DNA of 64,000 nucleotides from the NCBI GenBank assembly GCA_016710365.1, contig JADJVW010000031.1:1-64000 (forward strand), written 5' to 3'. Below are positions 19,834 through 30,453 of this stretch, in pieces (the stretch's first letter is position 1; each line of letters begins with the position of its first letter). Under the pieces are notes generated by a model. That model worked only from the letters and a program-made list of their open reading frames with translations, was not told the DNA's origin and ran no database searches. This DNA is from Candidatus Caldilinea saccharophila. Lineage in GTDB: Bacteria; Chloroflexota; Anaerolineae; Caldilineales; Caldilineaceae. A program made the position numbers and the translations under genes.

Positions 19834-21804
19834 TCACTCATCTTGCGCAACCGTCCCGCGCATCAACCACGGCATCCCCCACCCAGCGCGGTCTCCGGCG
19901 TCATTTCCAGCCGGCCCAGGATCGGTCACCAACAGCACCGTCACCGGCTGCCCGCGATAAGCGTCAAGCGGCACGAACACTTCTTGCCAGTCGCGGTCGG
20001 CGGGGTCTGCCGATGTGATGTGACGCTCCCACAGCGTGCGTTCGCCCGTCGCGTCGCGCACCTTGACGGCAAAGGTTACGCCGTCGCCGCCCCATTCCCA
20101 TGCCTGTGGGTCAAGCGCCGGGCTAAGCCACAAAAAAGAGCGTTCCGCGGGCGCGGTCAGCGGGATGGCAATCTCGGCGGGCGCGTGCGCAAAAATTACT
20201 GGGCGCGCGTCGCCGCTCTGCGGCATGGTGAATTCGGTCAACGCCACCCGCTCACAACCCGCTGGCTCATCGCAGATCGGTGCGTCGGGCGTTACCGTGG
20301 CCTGAGGCAGCAGTTCGGTCAGATCAAGCAGACGATAGCGCGCCCATCGCTCACGTTCGGCCGCGTCAGGACGCAGCAGCGTGTACACATGATTGACGCC
20401 GATCCAGCCGATGGTGTAACAGCTTGCAAAGATCAGGCCGACGACCAGCATCTGTCGCAGCGTAGCCGCAACCCGCGGCGCAGGCGTCTGATCGATCAGA
20501 TGCAGCCAGGCATAAACGCCCCAAAGCGTCAGCGGCGGCCCCACGATGGCAAAGAGATCCCAATCGCGCGGGCGGGGCAGATCATTTTGAAAGGCAAAGA
20601 AGTAGCATAGCATCCCGACCGCGGCCACGCTCAGCAGGAGAAAGGTGCGCCCATCCTCGCCCCTCGCGCCTCGCCCCGCGCCCCACAATCTCACCATCCC
20701 CACCGCCCCACCCGCGATCCAAAACGGCCAGAGCGGCGCAATCAGCCACAGGTTTTGCAGGCCGTCCGCAAGCTGTGCGGGGGCCAACGCCTGCAATGGC
20801 GTCCAGAAAAGCTGCGGATCGCCGGCAAAGCCACCGTTCATGGTGGGCAGCGGCGCGCCGAGCGAGCGCAGCATCAGCACGGTCGCGACCGGTGCGACCA
20901 GGCCGCTGAGCGTCAGCGCCGTCACCTGCCGCGGCCAGCGATCACAACGCAGCAGCACCAGCAGCGCCGGCAGGACAAACGCAGCCTGTGGATGGAAACT
21001 CACCGCCGCACCGCCGGTTACGCCGACTATCCACAACGGCGCACGGTTCTGCAGCGCGCCGACCGCCAACACGACCGTCGCAAATGCCAGCGCCGTCGCC
21101 CAGCTATAGTTCTCGACGTGGCCAAACCAGAGCAGACTCGCGCCGCTCGCCAGCAGCGCCACCGCGATGACGACGCGTCGCAGCAGGTGCGTTGTCAACC
21201 AGCGCGCCGCGGCCCACGTCGCGGCCACAAAAACGCCGCCCGCGAGGACGCTCATGAAAGCAATCGCGCGGTCCGGCCCAAGCCCAAACGGGCGCACCGC
21301 GGCGGTCATGCCATATTCCAGCAGGCTGTCCAGCGGCTCTTTCCAGATGTAGGGATTGTCGCGCAACGGGGTGCTCTCCAGCAGTGCAACCTTGTAAAGC
21401 GCGTCGCCGTGCCAGGTGTTCTCGCGTAAGAGCCAAAACCCCACGAGCGCCAACAGCAGCGCCAGCCACATCGGCAGCGCCAGCCGGCGCAATCCCTGCT
21501 CAATAGCGGCAGCGTAACGCAGCCACCAGTCGTAAACCGGCGGCGTCGCCGCCAGCACGATCGCCGCACCGGCCGCCCAGCGCAATCCCAGGGGCGTGTA
21601 GTCCAAGAACGCAAACGCCCACCACCTGGTCAGACCAAAAGTCTGGCCGCCGGCCGAGATCAACAAGGCGGCGCCGGCCAGCCCAACGAGCACAACCGGC
21701 AAAGCAAGCGGCCGATTTTCTTGTATTTGCTGGCGCGTGGCGTCTGGATTTTGCTGACGTGCAGCGTCTGTCTCATGTTCCGTGACTGTGTTCATTCGCT
21801 CCAT
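19834..21804 (-). CDS. GT-C-type membrane glycosyltransferase-like protein
   Basis: About 656 aa with roughly 11 membrane segments. Conserved-looking features are the loop NTWHGDALYKVALLE (Asp in the first large loop) and a soluble C-terminal part (from about residue 500) that looks beta-rich (WLSPALDPQAWEWGGDGVTFAV, PVTVLLVTDPGPAGND). It resembles polyprenyl-phosphate-sugar-dependent glycosyltransferases of the GT39/GT83 type, but the exact family is uncertain. Start at 21804 or at the ATG at 21795. The coding stretch at about 20645-20690 encodes a low-complexity Gly/Arg loop (GAGRGARGEDGR). Divergent from the next glycosyltransferase. Confidence 0.7.
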   Translation of the reverse strand: MERMNTVTEHETDAARQQNPDATRQQIQENRPLALPVVLVGLAGAALLISAGGQTFGLTRWWAFAFLDYTPLGLRWAAGAAIVLAATPPVYDWWLRYAAAIEQGLRRLALPMWLALLLALVGFWLLRENTWHGDALYKVALLESTPLRDNPYIWKEPLDSLLEYGMTAAVRPFGLGPDRAIAFMSVLAGGVFVAATWAAARWLTTHLLRRVVIAVALLASGASLLWFGHVENYSWATALAFATVVLAVGALQNRAPLWIVGVTGGAAVSFHPQAAFVLPALLVLLRCDRWPRQVTALTLSGLVAPVATVLMLRSLGAPLPTMNGGFAGDPQLFWTPLQALAPAQLADGLQNLWLIAPLWPFWIAGGAVGMVRLWGAGRGARGEDGRTFLLLSVAAVGMLCYFFAFQNDLPRPRDWDLFAIVGPPLTLWGVYAWLHLIDQTPAPRVAATLRQMLVVGLIFASCYTIGWIGVNHVYTLLRPDAAERERWARYRLLDLTELLPQATVTPDAPICDEPAGCERVALTEFTMPQSGDARPVIFAHAPAEIAIPLTAPAERSFLWLSPALDPQAWEWGGDGVTFAVKVRDATGERTLWERHITSADPADRDWQEVFVPLDAYRGQPVTVLLVTDPGPAGNDAGDRAGWGMPWLMRGTVAQDE

Positions 21805-21895
21805 CAACAGGTTTGGCCGATCCTTTGCGCCTGCGCTACAGTACACCTTCAGCGAACGCCAGGAGCGCGGGCTGGATCGCACACTGGTGCGCACT

Positions 21896-21958
21896 GGATC
21901 GCGGACGTCGCGTCCGCGCTGGCAACGCAGCAGGAGGCGGACGCGACGTCCGCGATCC
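21896..21958. repeat. Intergenic inverted repeat, 22-bp perfect arms
   Basis: Arms 21896-21917 and 21937-21958 are exact reverse complements with a 19-nt loop; the arm core is CGGACGTCGCGTCCG. It lies between two divergent glycosyltransferase genes. The form is that of a REP-like dispersed palindromic element; no second copy is in the window. Confidence 0.7.
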
Positions 21959-22044
21959 CGAAGACGATAGTACCATTGCGTGCAGGCGCAGGCAATTGAT
22001 CTCCTGCACTGAAATTTCTCACGAAAGATCTGTCACGAGGAACT

Positions 22045-24179
22045 GTGGCTCATTTGGATTCGCCCCCGCCGCCCACACGCGGCGCACGCTGGCGGCAGCG
22101 TCTACAGACGCACGATGACTTTCTCCTGCTGCTGGCAACCTTTATCAGCTTCCGGCTGACCTCCGTCTGGTTCATGCGACCGGGCGGTTATATCCGCGAC
22201 TACTCCGACCTGATCTTCTATCGGTCACGGGCAAGCTGGCAGGATTTCGGTTTATTGCCCTATCGGGACTATTGGTCGGAATATCCGCCACTCTTTGCCT
22301 GGCTCAGCATCTGGATCGACAGCCTGACGCGCCTTTTTCCAGCCTGGGAAGATGAGCGTTTCTGGTACGCCGCCTTTTTCGGCGCGGCGATGGTGGCGGC
22401 CGAAACGGTGACGTTTATCTGCCTCTATTTGCTGGCGCGCCGGCTGCACCACACAGACGCAACGGTCGCGGCTGGGAGTGGCGAGCGGCGTCCCTTGCGG
22501 GTGGCATGGCTCTACGCAGGACTTTTCCTCCCGGTCTACATGCTCAACGGCTGGTACGATGCGCTGCCGGTGATGACAGTCATCCTGGCGCTTACCCTGC
22601 TGCTCACCGTGCGCTCGACCTGGGGCATGGCGCTGGCCGGACTGGTGGCCGGGATTGGCGGCGCGCTTAAACTTGCGCCGCTGGCGATCCTGGCCATGAC
22701 GCCGTTAGTGACCAAACGCTGGCGCGGCGTGGTGATCTCCATCCTGGCCGCCCTGCTCGTCTTGGTCGGCGTCTATGCGCTCGCCTACGCTACCGGGCCG
22801 ACGATGACGCTCGCTTCGCTGCGATCGCTGGTCGACCGCACCGGCTGGAGCACCTTCTACGCGCTGGCCGACGGTTTTACACGGCTGGGCAAAGTCGTCG
22901 GCGATCCCTTTGATCCTGTCTCCGAGGTCGGCCAGTATGTCCCGCAGCTTCCGCAGCGGCTGATCTGGCTCGGCTGGATGACGCTGGGCGCGGCGACGTT
23001 ATGGTTTGCCCGCCGCCGCCAACCGCCGCCGCAGGAAGCGTGGCGCGTCGTGAGCTTTGCAGCGTTCACCTACGCCATCCTGCTGCTTGCCTATCCTGCC
23101 TGGAACCCACAATATGCGCTCTATCTGCTGCCCTTTCTGGTGCTGCTGTGGCCCAGCGCGCGCGGGCTGACCTATGCGCTGCTGCTGAGCGGGCTGGTGT
23201 TGCTGGAACATCCCGTTTATTTCAACCTGATCGGGCCGAACTATCCGCCCGCCACCCAATTGATTTTGGGACTTGACCACACGCGGCTGCTGTGGGTCAT
23301 CGTCGGCCTGCGTACGCTCGTGCTTGCCGCCATTGCCGTCGATCTGGGCTGGATGATCTTCCGCCCTACCGCACGACGGCTGGCGCCGGTGCTGGCCGCG
23401 CTGGCGGCGATCCCGGTGCTGCTGTGGTTTGCGCCCGACTTTCTACAGACCTACGCGGCCGCCGTCTGGCGACGACGCCACTGCGCCCGGCGATCCTTTA
23501 TCTAAATCTGCTAAATGAGTCAATGCCGGTGGTTGCTTCCAACCAGACCGTGGGGCGCGAGCTGCGTCCGCTGCTGGACGCGCCTGACCGACTGATCCTG
23601 GCCGGCGGGCGTCCGGCGCGGCTCGCACCGCTGCCGGAGTTGCTTGCCGGCGGACAGCCATTCGTCTATGTGCGCAGCCCTGGCGACGCCGAGGATGTAG
23701 TCGCCGCACTGGACGCCAGCGGGGCCTGCACGCGCCGCGAGGATGTCGGCGACGTGCAGATCTGGCATTGCAACGAGGCCGCGGCGCAACCCGCGGCCAG
23801 CTTTGACGGCGGGATCGACCTTGTCGCCGCGCGCCTGCCCGACCAGCTCAGCGATCCCTTTTACCTGACGCTCTTCTGGCATGCGAACGCGCCCATCGAC
23901 GCCGATTACACGGTCTTTGTTCACGTGGTGGACAGCCGTGGGCGCATGATCGGGCAGTGGGATCAGACCCCCGCGGCCGGCGCCGCGCCCACGTCAGGCT
24001 GGACGCCAGGGCGGATCGTTGTGGATGATTATCGCATCGACCTCGACCGTGCGGGCGCGCAAAACCCGGTTCGCGTGCTGGTTGGCCTGTATGATCCGGT
24101 GACTGGAGAGCGTCTACCCCTCGCCGCGACGACGCTGCCCGTCACCGACAACGCCGTGGAAGTGCGGAGCTATCCGTGA
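22045..24179 (+). CDS. GT-C membrane glycosyltransferase with C-terminal beta domain, one frameshift
   Basis: About 711 aa from a GTG at 22045 (GAGGA upstream). The first frame runs to 23505 and has about ten membrane segments, with the first outer loop RDYSDLIFYRSRASWQDFGLLPYRDYWSEYPPL typical of GT87/GT39-like enzymes. Near 23470 the frame changes and continues LATTPLRPAILYLNLLNES to 24179. The last 100 residues (FYLTLFWHANAPIDADYTVFVHVVD and VLVGLYDPVTGERLP) form the beta-rich domain shared with the next genes. The stop overlaps the next start (GTGA), indicating coupled translation. Likely role: transfer of sugars from lipid carriers outside the cytoplasmic membrane. Confidence 0.8.
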
Positions 24180-26497
24180 GCACCGCCGTTAACACCGTGT
24201 CAGGCAACACCGTGTCAGGCAACACCGTGTCCAGCAACACCGTGTCCAGCAACACCGTGTCAAGGCTGACCTGGTGGCAATGGTTGTTGTTCGGCGTCGC
24301 GCTGCTCATCTTTGCCGCGCAGGCTGGCTGGAGTTCGACGCGCAAGTCCGCTGCCTTTGACGAGCAATATCATCTGGCCGCCGGCTACAGCTATCTACGC
24401 ACCGGCGACTTCCGGCTGGCCACCAACCATCCGCCCCTGGCCGGGTTGCTGGCGGCGCTGCCGCTGCTTGGCGACGGCGCGATCATGTTGCCCACCGACC
24501 ATCCTTCCTGGCAAGAGGGTGACCGTTTTCTCTTCTCAGACATCTTTCTATGGGAAAGCGGCAACGATGCGCAATCTATGTTGCTGCGCGCCCGCTGGAT
24601 GGTGACGGCGCTCGGCGTGCTGTTGGTCGCCGGCATCTTCTTTGCCGCGCGGCAGATGCTCGGTGTGCGCGCGGGCTGGCTGGCGCTGCTGCTGACGATC
24701 TTTGAGCCAAACCTGATTGCGCACAGCCGCTTTGTCACCACTGACCTGCCGCTGACCCTCTTCATCTTTCTGGCGGCCTGGGGATGGTGGCGCTGGCTCG
24801 TGCACGCGCGCTGGCGCCATGCGATCCTGGCCGGTCTATTTGCCGGGCTGGCGATGGGCACGAAGTACAACGGCGCGCTGGTCTGGGCGATTCTGGCGCT
24901 GGCCGCGTGCATCCACCCCATGACGCCGGCAGGGGCGAGCTGGAAGCAGCGGCTGACCGGCCTGATCGTAGCCGCACTGGCCGCGGTCGCCGTGGTCTGG
25001 ACGCTCTTTCGCTTCAGCCTCGGGCCGGTGACCTTCCTCCCCGCGTGGCTGCCGCTGCCGGCGCCCCACTACTGGCAATGGTTTTGGAACACAGTGGTGC
25101 GCATCATCGATCTGCAGGGCGCACGCGTGGACTTCTTCCTGGGCGAAGCGTCCAGCCGTTCCTGGTGGAACTATTTCTTTGTTGCAGCCGGCGTCAAGCT
25201 CCCGCTGCTGGAACTCCTGTTGGCGCTAACCGGGTTCGTGCTGCTGGTGAGAGATCGCAGCGTGCGCCGCCTGTGCGTGCTGTGGCTGCCGCCCGCGCTC
25301 TTGCTGTTGCTGGGCGCGACGCAGGTGCTCAACATCGGCTTTCGCCACATGTTGCCGGCGATCCCGTTTCTGCTGCTGCTTAGCGCCAGCGTGTCCGAAC
25401 GCGCGCCCTGGCTCACGGCGCGTCCGCTGCGCACTGCGATCGCTACTGGTCTGCTGGTGCTCTGGCTCGTACTCGACATCGCACGCATTGCGCCGCACTA
25501 CGAGTCCTATTTCAACCAACTGGCTGGGCCGTGGCAGAACTGGAGCAATCTCCTCGTCGATTCCAACCTGGACTGGGGCCAGGATTTGATCGAGCTGCGG
25601 CAGGTCATGGACGCCAATGGCATCGAAAGCGTGAATCTGGCCTATTTTGGCAAGGCCGCGCCGGAAGCTTACGGCGTGCGCTATCAGCCGCTGCCCTCCT
25701 ATTTGCGCTTCATGGAGGGGCGCGAGATTTACGCGTACAATCCGTACACGCCCATGCCGGGCTGGTACGCCATCAGCGCCACCGCCCTGCGCACCGGCAC
25801 GATGACCCCAGAAACCGTCGACCTTTACAAGGTCTTTCGCGACCTGGCGCCGGAGGCGCGCGCCGGCTTCTCCATCTATCTCTACCACCTCGCGTATCCG
25901 CCGACGACAACGGTGGCGCGCCCCATCGTGACCGGCGCGCCGCTCTGGACGCTGCCGCCCGCCACGCTGGATATTGCGCCGGGCAGACGCGCTGCGGTCA
26001 AGTGGCTGGAGACGCCCACTTCGACCGTCTACCCGCAAGGTGTGGGTTTCACGGCGGGTCGCGATGAAAATTTTCAGCCAGTGGGCGCCAATTTTGCCGA
26101 TGTCCTGACTTTGCTTGGCTATACGAAGAATACAGAGTCGATAAAGCCTGGCGAGACCCTGGCATTGACCTTGTACTGGCAAGTTGGCGAAGAGCCGATG
26201 CCACAGCCCGCGCCGACGCGCGGCGCGCCGCTCTCTGTGTTCGTGCATGCCGTCGATGGCGACCCCGCGCGCAAGGTGGCGGAGTTTGACAGTTGGGACG
26301 CCGCGCTGCGCGGGTTGGAGCCGGGCGATGTGATCGTACAGCACGTTGAGATGGACATTGCCGAAGGCGCCGCACCCAAATCCTATGACCTGCTGGTGGG
26401 CGTTTATTCGCCGCAGGATTGGCAACGGTTGGTCACTGCCCAGGGAGATGCGACGCGCGACTATGCCATCATCGGCGCGGTGGAGGTGACGCAGTGA
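24176..26497 (+). CDS. GT39-like membrane glycosyltransferase with C-terminal beta domain
   Basis: 773 aa, intact. The GTG start overlaps the previous stop. Residues 6-30 are five pentapeptide repeats (NTVSG/NTVSS/NTVSR). After TM1 the first outer loop has the acidic motif AAFDEQYHLAAGYSYLRTGDFRLATNHPPL, matching the catalytic loop of PMT_2/GT39 enzymes. A late segment WSNLLVDSNLDWGQDLIELR is also typical. The C-terminal 150 residues (LALTLYWQVG, LLVGVYSPQDWQRL) are the shared beta domain. It would use polyprenyl-phosphate sugars outside the membrane. Confidence 0.85.
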   Translation: MSTAVNTVSGNTVSGNTVSSNTVSSNTVSRLTWWQWLLFGVALLIFAAQAGWSSTRKSAAFDEQYHLAAGYSYLRTGDFRLATNHPPLAGLLAALPLLGDGAIMLPTDHPSWQEGDRFLFSDIFLWESGNDAQSMLLRARWMVTALGVLLVAGIFFAARQMLGVRAGWLALLLTIFEPNLIAHSRFVTTDLPLTLFIFLAAWGWWRWLVHARWRHAILAGLFAGLAMGTKYNGALVWAILALAACIHPMTPAGASWKQRLTGLIVAALAAVAVVWTLFRFSLGPVTFLPAWLPLPAPHYWQWFWNTVVRIIDLQGARVDFFLGEASSRSWWNYFFVAAGVKLPLLELLLALTGFVLLVRDRSVRRLCVLWLPPALLLLLGATQVLNIGFRHMLPAIPFLLLLSASVSERAPWLTARPLRTAIATGLLVLWLVLDIARIAPHYESYFNQLAGPWQNWSNLLVDSNLDWGQDLIELRQVMDANGIESVNLAYFGKAAPEAYGVRYQPLPSYLRFMEGREIYAYNPYTPMPGWYAISATALRTGTMTPETVDLYKVFRDLAPEARAGFSIYLYHLAYPPTTTVARPIVTGAPLWTLPPATLDIAPGRRAAVKWLETPTSTVYPQGVGFTAGRDENFQPVGANFADVLTLLGYTKNTESIKPGETLALTLYWQVGEEPMPQPAPTRGAPLSVFVHAVDGDPARKVAEFDSWDAALRGLEPGDVIVQHVEMDIAEGAAPKSYDLLVGVYSPQDWQRLVTAQGDATRDYAIIGAVEVTQ
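24191..24265 (+). repeat. Five in-frame 15-bp tandem repeats at a glycosyltransferase start
   Basis: Five copies of AACACCGTGTCAGGC or close variants, encoding NTVSx. The unit is a multiple of three, so copy-number change would lengthen or shorten the cytoplasmic N-terminus without changing frame. Each unit also carries an in-frame GTG. Confidence 0.9.
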
Positions 26498-29082
26498 GCG
26501 CCGTCAACACGCGCCGGCTGGTGCTGGTCGCAATCGCGGCCAGCTTTGCCGCTCAGATGCTGGCCTGGATCGACGCGCTGCCGCTTGTCTTACGCGTGGC
26601 GCTGCTGCTCGTGCTCAGCTTTGCGCCGGGCATGTTGGTGGTCGAATGGCTGCTGGGCGACCATTACGGCGATGACGATGCTTCCCGCGTTGAAAAAATG
26701 CTCTACGGCCTGGGCATCGGCTATCTGCTGCTGATCACGACCGCGCTGGCGGTGAGTTATCTGCCCGGGGGCGTGGCGGCGTGGCAGATCCTGCTGCCGG
26801 TGGATGTTGTGTTGTTCGTGGCGGCTGGGACGCTGTGGCGGCGCGCTCGCCGTCAGCGGGCTTTGCAACCTGCCTCGCAAAGTGATGACCAAGCAAATCG
26901 CAGCGCCTCCTGGCCGGATCGACGCACCTTCGGCGTCGGCGTGGTGCTCGTGCTGGTGGCCGGCGCGCTGCTGCGCGCGCCCAATCTCGACTACAGCGAA
27001 TTTCAAGGCGACGAAGCGCGGGTGATGCTGCGCGCCAGTGAGGTAATCGAAGGTTACGAAAACGCCCTTTTCGCGCATCAAAAGATGCCCGGCGAGATCC
27101 TGGTCGAAACCGCGACCTACGCGGTCACGCGGCGCATGAACGAGGCCGCGGCGCGACTGCCCTTTACCGTGGCTGGATTGGCGGCGCTCGTCGGCGTGTT
27201 GCTGCTGGGCGCACGGCTCTTTGGTGCGGTGGCGGGCGTCAGCGCGGGGCTGCTGGCCGCGTTGACCGGCTACTTCGTGGCGTTTGCGCGCATCGTTCAG
27301 TATCAAAGCCTGGTGTTGCTGGCCGTCGTGCTGACGATCCTGGTGCTGTGGCGGATGCTCGACGCACAGCGTGCGCTGGGACGCTATCTTGCCGTCGCCG
27401 CGCTGCTGATGGCCCTGGGCGTGCTGGCGCACTATGAAGCGATTGGCATCCTGGCGCCCGTGCTGTTCATCCTGTGGCGGCTGTGGCGCAGCGGGGTGAA
27501 ACTTACCATAATTGCGCGCGCCTTGCCATTGCCGCTGCTGCTCTTTGCCGGGCCGGTGCTGCTCTTTGCGATCCCCTTTACGCAGGATCCGACCTTCGCG
27601 GCGGCCTACGCCTATGCGGTCGGCTATCGCGTCGACGCGGGCGGTTTCCCGTACAACAACCTGGTCGATTTTTTCCAGCGTGCGTCGCTCTATAACATAG
27701 CCTACTATATTTTGTGGATGACCGCCCTGGCGTTCATCGCCTTAGTGGGCGTCTACCGTCGCAATCTGCCTGTGTGGCTGGCCTGGACGTTGACCCTGCT
27801 GGCGGGCGGCGGGCTGGCGTTCACGTTCGTCCAGCCGTCGTGGCTGCTGATCGGCGGCGTTGACCACACGTGGTTGTTCTTTGCGCTCGTGATGAGCACC
27901 CCGCTGTTCGCACCGAAGGTCTCGCCCGCTGAGCGTCTTCTCTGGTGGTGGTTCGGTTCGCTGGCGATGTTCTCGCTCTTCGTCGTGCAACGTCCCAACT
28001 CGCACGTGTACACATTCTTTATCCCGTGGGTGTTGCTGGGCGGCATGGTGCTGGAACGCGCGGCCGGTTGGGCCGCGCAACGCTTTTCGCCGCGCGCGGC
28101 GCGCGGCGCCGGTCTCCTCGTGGGTGGGACGTTGATGCTGCTGTTTGGCTTCTATCTCCACCGGCTTTTCGTCTACACCGGCGTCGAGGTGTTGCGGCTG
28201 TGGCCGGAGCAGCGCCCCATTGGCTACTGGATGCCCTTTGACAACCCGCCGGAGGTAGCGATCTTCGGCTTTCCGCACACCAGTGGCTGGAAGGCCATCG
28301 GCGTGCAGTATGCCGACGGCGAGCTAGAGGGGAATTTCCTCACCAACGAGAAGCCCGAAGTGGTGGATTGGTACACGCGCGGCGCCGGCGTTTGTCCACG
28401 CGGGGATAACCTGTACATCGTCGCCAGCCGCACCGAACCGCAGGCCGACCTCGCCGCCCGCGAATTGGTGGACAAGGTCGCCAATGAGTTCGCTTTGCGG
28501 CAGGTTGTCGAAGTAATGAACGAACCCAAGCTGCATCTTTTCGATCAGCCGGGCGAATATGAGGTGGAGAGATTCGACCTGGCGCAGTTTATCCGTCGTT
28601 TTGACCAGGAGCTGACTGGCCCAGCCCTGATCAACCGTCGCGGCCGCGTCGTCGCTCCGGCGATTCAGCACCGGCTCGGCTATCGGCTTGGCGACGAGAT
28701 CGAGCTGCTGGGCTACGATCTCGACAGGATAGCCGCAGCGCCCGGCGACGTGGTGGCGCTGACGCTCTACTGGCGCGCGCTGCGTCCGATGCAGAACGCC
28801 TACACCGTCTTTAATCAGATTATCGATCTCGCCACCACGGCCAAAGCCGGTCAAGTCGACGGGATGCCGGTATGCGACCGCAACCCCACCGGACAATGGT
28901 TTGCCGGCGACGTCATTGCCGACCCGTATACGATCCCGATCGCGCCCGACGCCGCGCCAGGCACGTACACGCTGATCAGCGGCATGTACAATCCAGCGAC
29001 GGGGGCGCGCCTGGAGATGCAAACGGCCGACGGCGCTACGATCGGCACGGAAGCGACCCTGATGACAATCGAGATCCGGTGA
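26494..29082 (+). CDS. GT39-like membrane glycosyltransferase with C-terminal beta domain
   Basis: 862 aa from a GTG that overlaps the previous stop (GTGA). About a dozen membrane segments; the first outer loop has the acidic pair in LDYSEFQGDEARVMLRASEVIEG, the expected catalytic Asp region. The C-terminal domain (VVALTLYWRALRPMQNAYTVFNQ, APGTYTLISGMYNPATGARLEM) matches its neighbours. It is a clear paralogue of the broken gene at 31905-34595. Third gene of a translationally coupled trio. Confidence 0.85.
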   Translation: MSAVNTRRLVLVAIAASFAAQMLAWIDALPLVLRVALLLVLSFAPGMLVVEWLLGDHYGDDDASRVEKMLYGLGIGYLLLITTALAVSYLPGGVAAWQILLPVDVVLFVAAGTLWRRARRQRALQPASQSDDQANRSASWPDRRTFGVGVVLVLVAGALLRAPNLDYSEFQGDEARVMLRASEVIEGYENALFAHQKMPGEILVETATYAVTRRMNEAAARLPFTVAGLAALVGVLLLGARLFGAVAGVSAGLLAALTGYFVAFARIVQYQSLVLLAVVLTILVLWRMLDAQRALGRYLAVAALLMALGVLAHYEAIGILAPVLFILWRLWRSGVKLTIIARALPLPLLLFAGPVLLFAIPFTQDPTFAAAYAYAVGYRVDAGGFPYNNLVDFFQRASLYNIAYYILWMTALAFIALVGVYRRNLPVWLAWTLTLLAGGGLAFTFVQPSWLLIGGVDHTWLFFALVMSTPLFAPKVSPAERLLWWWFGSLAMFSLFVVQRPNSHVYTFFIPWVLLGGMVLERAAGWAAQRFSPRAARGAGLLVGGTLMLLFGFYLHRLFVYTGVEVLRLWPEQRPIGYWMPFDNPPEVAIFGFPHTSGWKAIGVQYADGELEGNFLTNEKPEVVDWYTRGAGVCPRGDNLYIVASRTEPQADLAARELVDKVANEFALRQVVEVMNEPKLHLFDQPGEYEVERFDLAQFIRRFDQELTGPALINRRGRVVAPAIQHRLGYRLGDEIELLGYDLDRIAAAPGDVVALTLYWRALRPMQNAYTVFNQIIDLATTAKAGQVDGMPVCDRNPTGQWFAGDVIADPYTIPIAPDAAPGTYTLISGMYNPATGARLEMQTADGATIGTEATLMTIEIR

Positions 29083-29137
29083 AATAGAGAAAGTTATGTT
29101 AGGTAAAATAGGGTATTTGGAAAAAACTAATCAGATG

Positions 29138-29540
29138 TTATATCACTCTATGGTCAATCTGCAATTCCCGCCCCTCGAACTCCCCCATTACATACCGCAC
29201 AGCGCCCTTCCGACTGGGCAAAAAGCGCCCGCTTGAACCATTTGGGGAAATTCGTTCTTCCGCCGCCGCGTCCGGCGCGAAGCTGTGTTGGATCACCAAA
29301 CTTGTAGGCAGCGATTCTTCTACCATCGCTTGATTTCACCCGAAACGAAATCAGGGGTATGCCTTCGTCTTTCACGTCCTTAGCTGCACGTGGTGTGTGC
29401 TGGTAACCGTAAAGAGTAGTCAATTCTTCGGTTGTTACATGACCATGTTGGAGGATATGGTCTATCACAAATCTTGCGCGCCTATTTGTCACTTGCTCAA
29501 GACGCTGCAAGAACTCTGTAGGATAATCATCTTTAGCCAT
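29138..29540 (-). pseudogene. HNH restriction endonuclease, frameshifted and probably truncated
   Basis: 128 codons in the main frame (MAKDDYPTEFLQRLEQ, then GRGGGRTNFPKWFKRALFAQSEGRCAVCN). The CxxC starts an HNH nuclease finger. Near 29195 the frame is lost; the adjacent frame continues EFEGRELQIDHRVI, the His-containing half of the motif, and stops at 29138. HNH enzymes normally continue 20-40 residues past DHR.PYE, so the C-terminus also looks missing. It starts 4 bp after the methyltransferase remnant: a type II restriction-modification pair. The region is AT-richer than its surroundings. Confidence 0.65.
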
Positions 29541-29543
29541 GAT

Positions 29544-30453
29544 CTAGAATAGTGCGTGCTGGAATAGCTGGACAATCGGCATTTCGACAGAATTTATGAC
29601 GACGAGTGTATTGGCGAGCGCCGGAGATAAGTATAGTGATTCATACGTGGTTTGGTTTCGCCCTAAAAGTGTGGATTGCGACGAGCGCCCTGCATTTATT
29701 TCAATCCGTGATAACCCCAGCTTGGCTGGCAGAGCAATTCCATACGTTTTACCAGCTTTATGCCCATCATAGCTAAGTATATACATGACGTTTTGCTGAT
29801 TAAGTCACTCTAAAAACGTAATGAGGTCGTGAACGTTGAGGCTGCTGAAATACCGGGGGTCTCTATTCGTGGATGTGCCTTGATAGGGCGGATCCATATA
29901 GACGAAATCGGTGGCGGGACGGATGGTATCAATCAAAGCGCGGTAGTCAAGACTGGTTATCTCAGTCTTCCCTTTCATAAGACGAGAAACTGCGAAGATT
30001 TCTTGTTTCATGCTAGACGGACGTCGCCCAAGCCTTCGATTGTCTGGGCCTTGATTAAAAGCACCGTCTGCATTGTAGCGAACTGCTGCTTTCACACAGC
30101 GCGCTAAGAGATAGAGCAACAGCCCAGGATCTGTGTACGATTAAACTCGTCCCGCACTTCCTGATAGTATTGTTTTTCCCGTCCAATTTGTGCGTGCCAA
30201 ATCGCCGTATAGCGGTCGCTGATTTCGGTCGGATGGTTGATGATCGATCCATTAGCCCCATGAGTGGTGAATTCAAATCATTCAGCAGAAACCGCCTTAC
30301 CAATCCACATTGAGCAGCGGCAATAGAGAGAGCAGCCGAACCAGCAAAAGGTTCAACAATTCTGTCCAGTTGAGGCGGGACAAATTCCAAGATTTTGTCT
30401 GCTATGGCGCGCTTGCTTCCCTGATATGGAATAGGTTGTGGAATGTTTGGCAA
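29544..30453 (-). pseudogene. D12-class adenine DNA methyltransferase, broken
   Basis: Pieces in three frames together give a D12 (Dam-like) N6-adenine methyltransferase: IPYQGSKRAIADKIL and VEPFAGSAALSIAAA (SAM-binding FxGxG), ISDRYTAIWHAQIGREKQYYQEVRDEFNRTQ, the catalytic DPPY motif in FVYMDPPYQGTS, and MYILSYDG..KTYG with AGRSSQSTLLGR. Frame changes lie near 30245 and 30135. An in-frame TGA at 29805-29807 interrupts between FLE and LNQQN, where Trp is expected. The TTG at 30453 behind AAAGGA is the likely original start. With the HNH gene it formed a restriction-modification system. Confidence 0.7.

Noticed and set aside
25226..26425. 399-codon minus-strand frame opposite a glycosyltransferase
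   Set aside because: Same reason; the plus-strand gene has the catalytic-loop motif and membrane segments.
29805..29807. Recoded TGA (selenocysteine or readthrough) in the methyltransferase
   Set aside because: The residue expected by context is probably Trp, the gene has other frame breaks, and there is no sign of a SECIS-like hairpin; a nonsense mutation or error is simpler.
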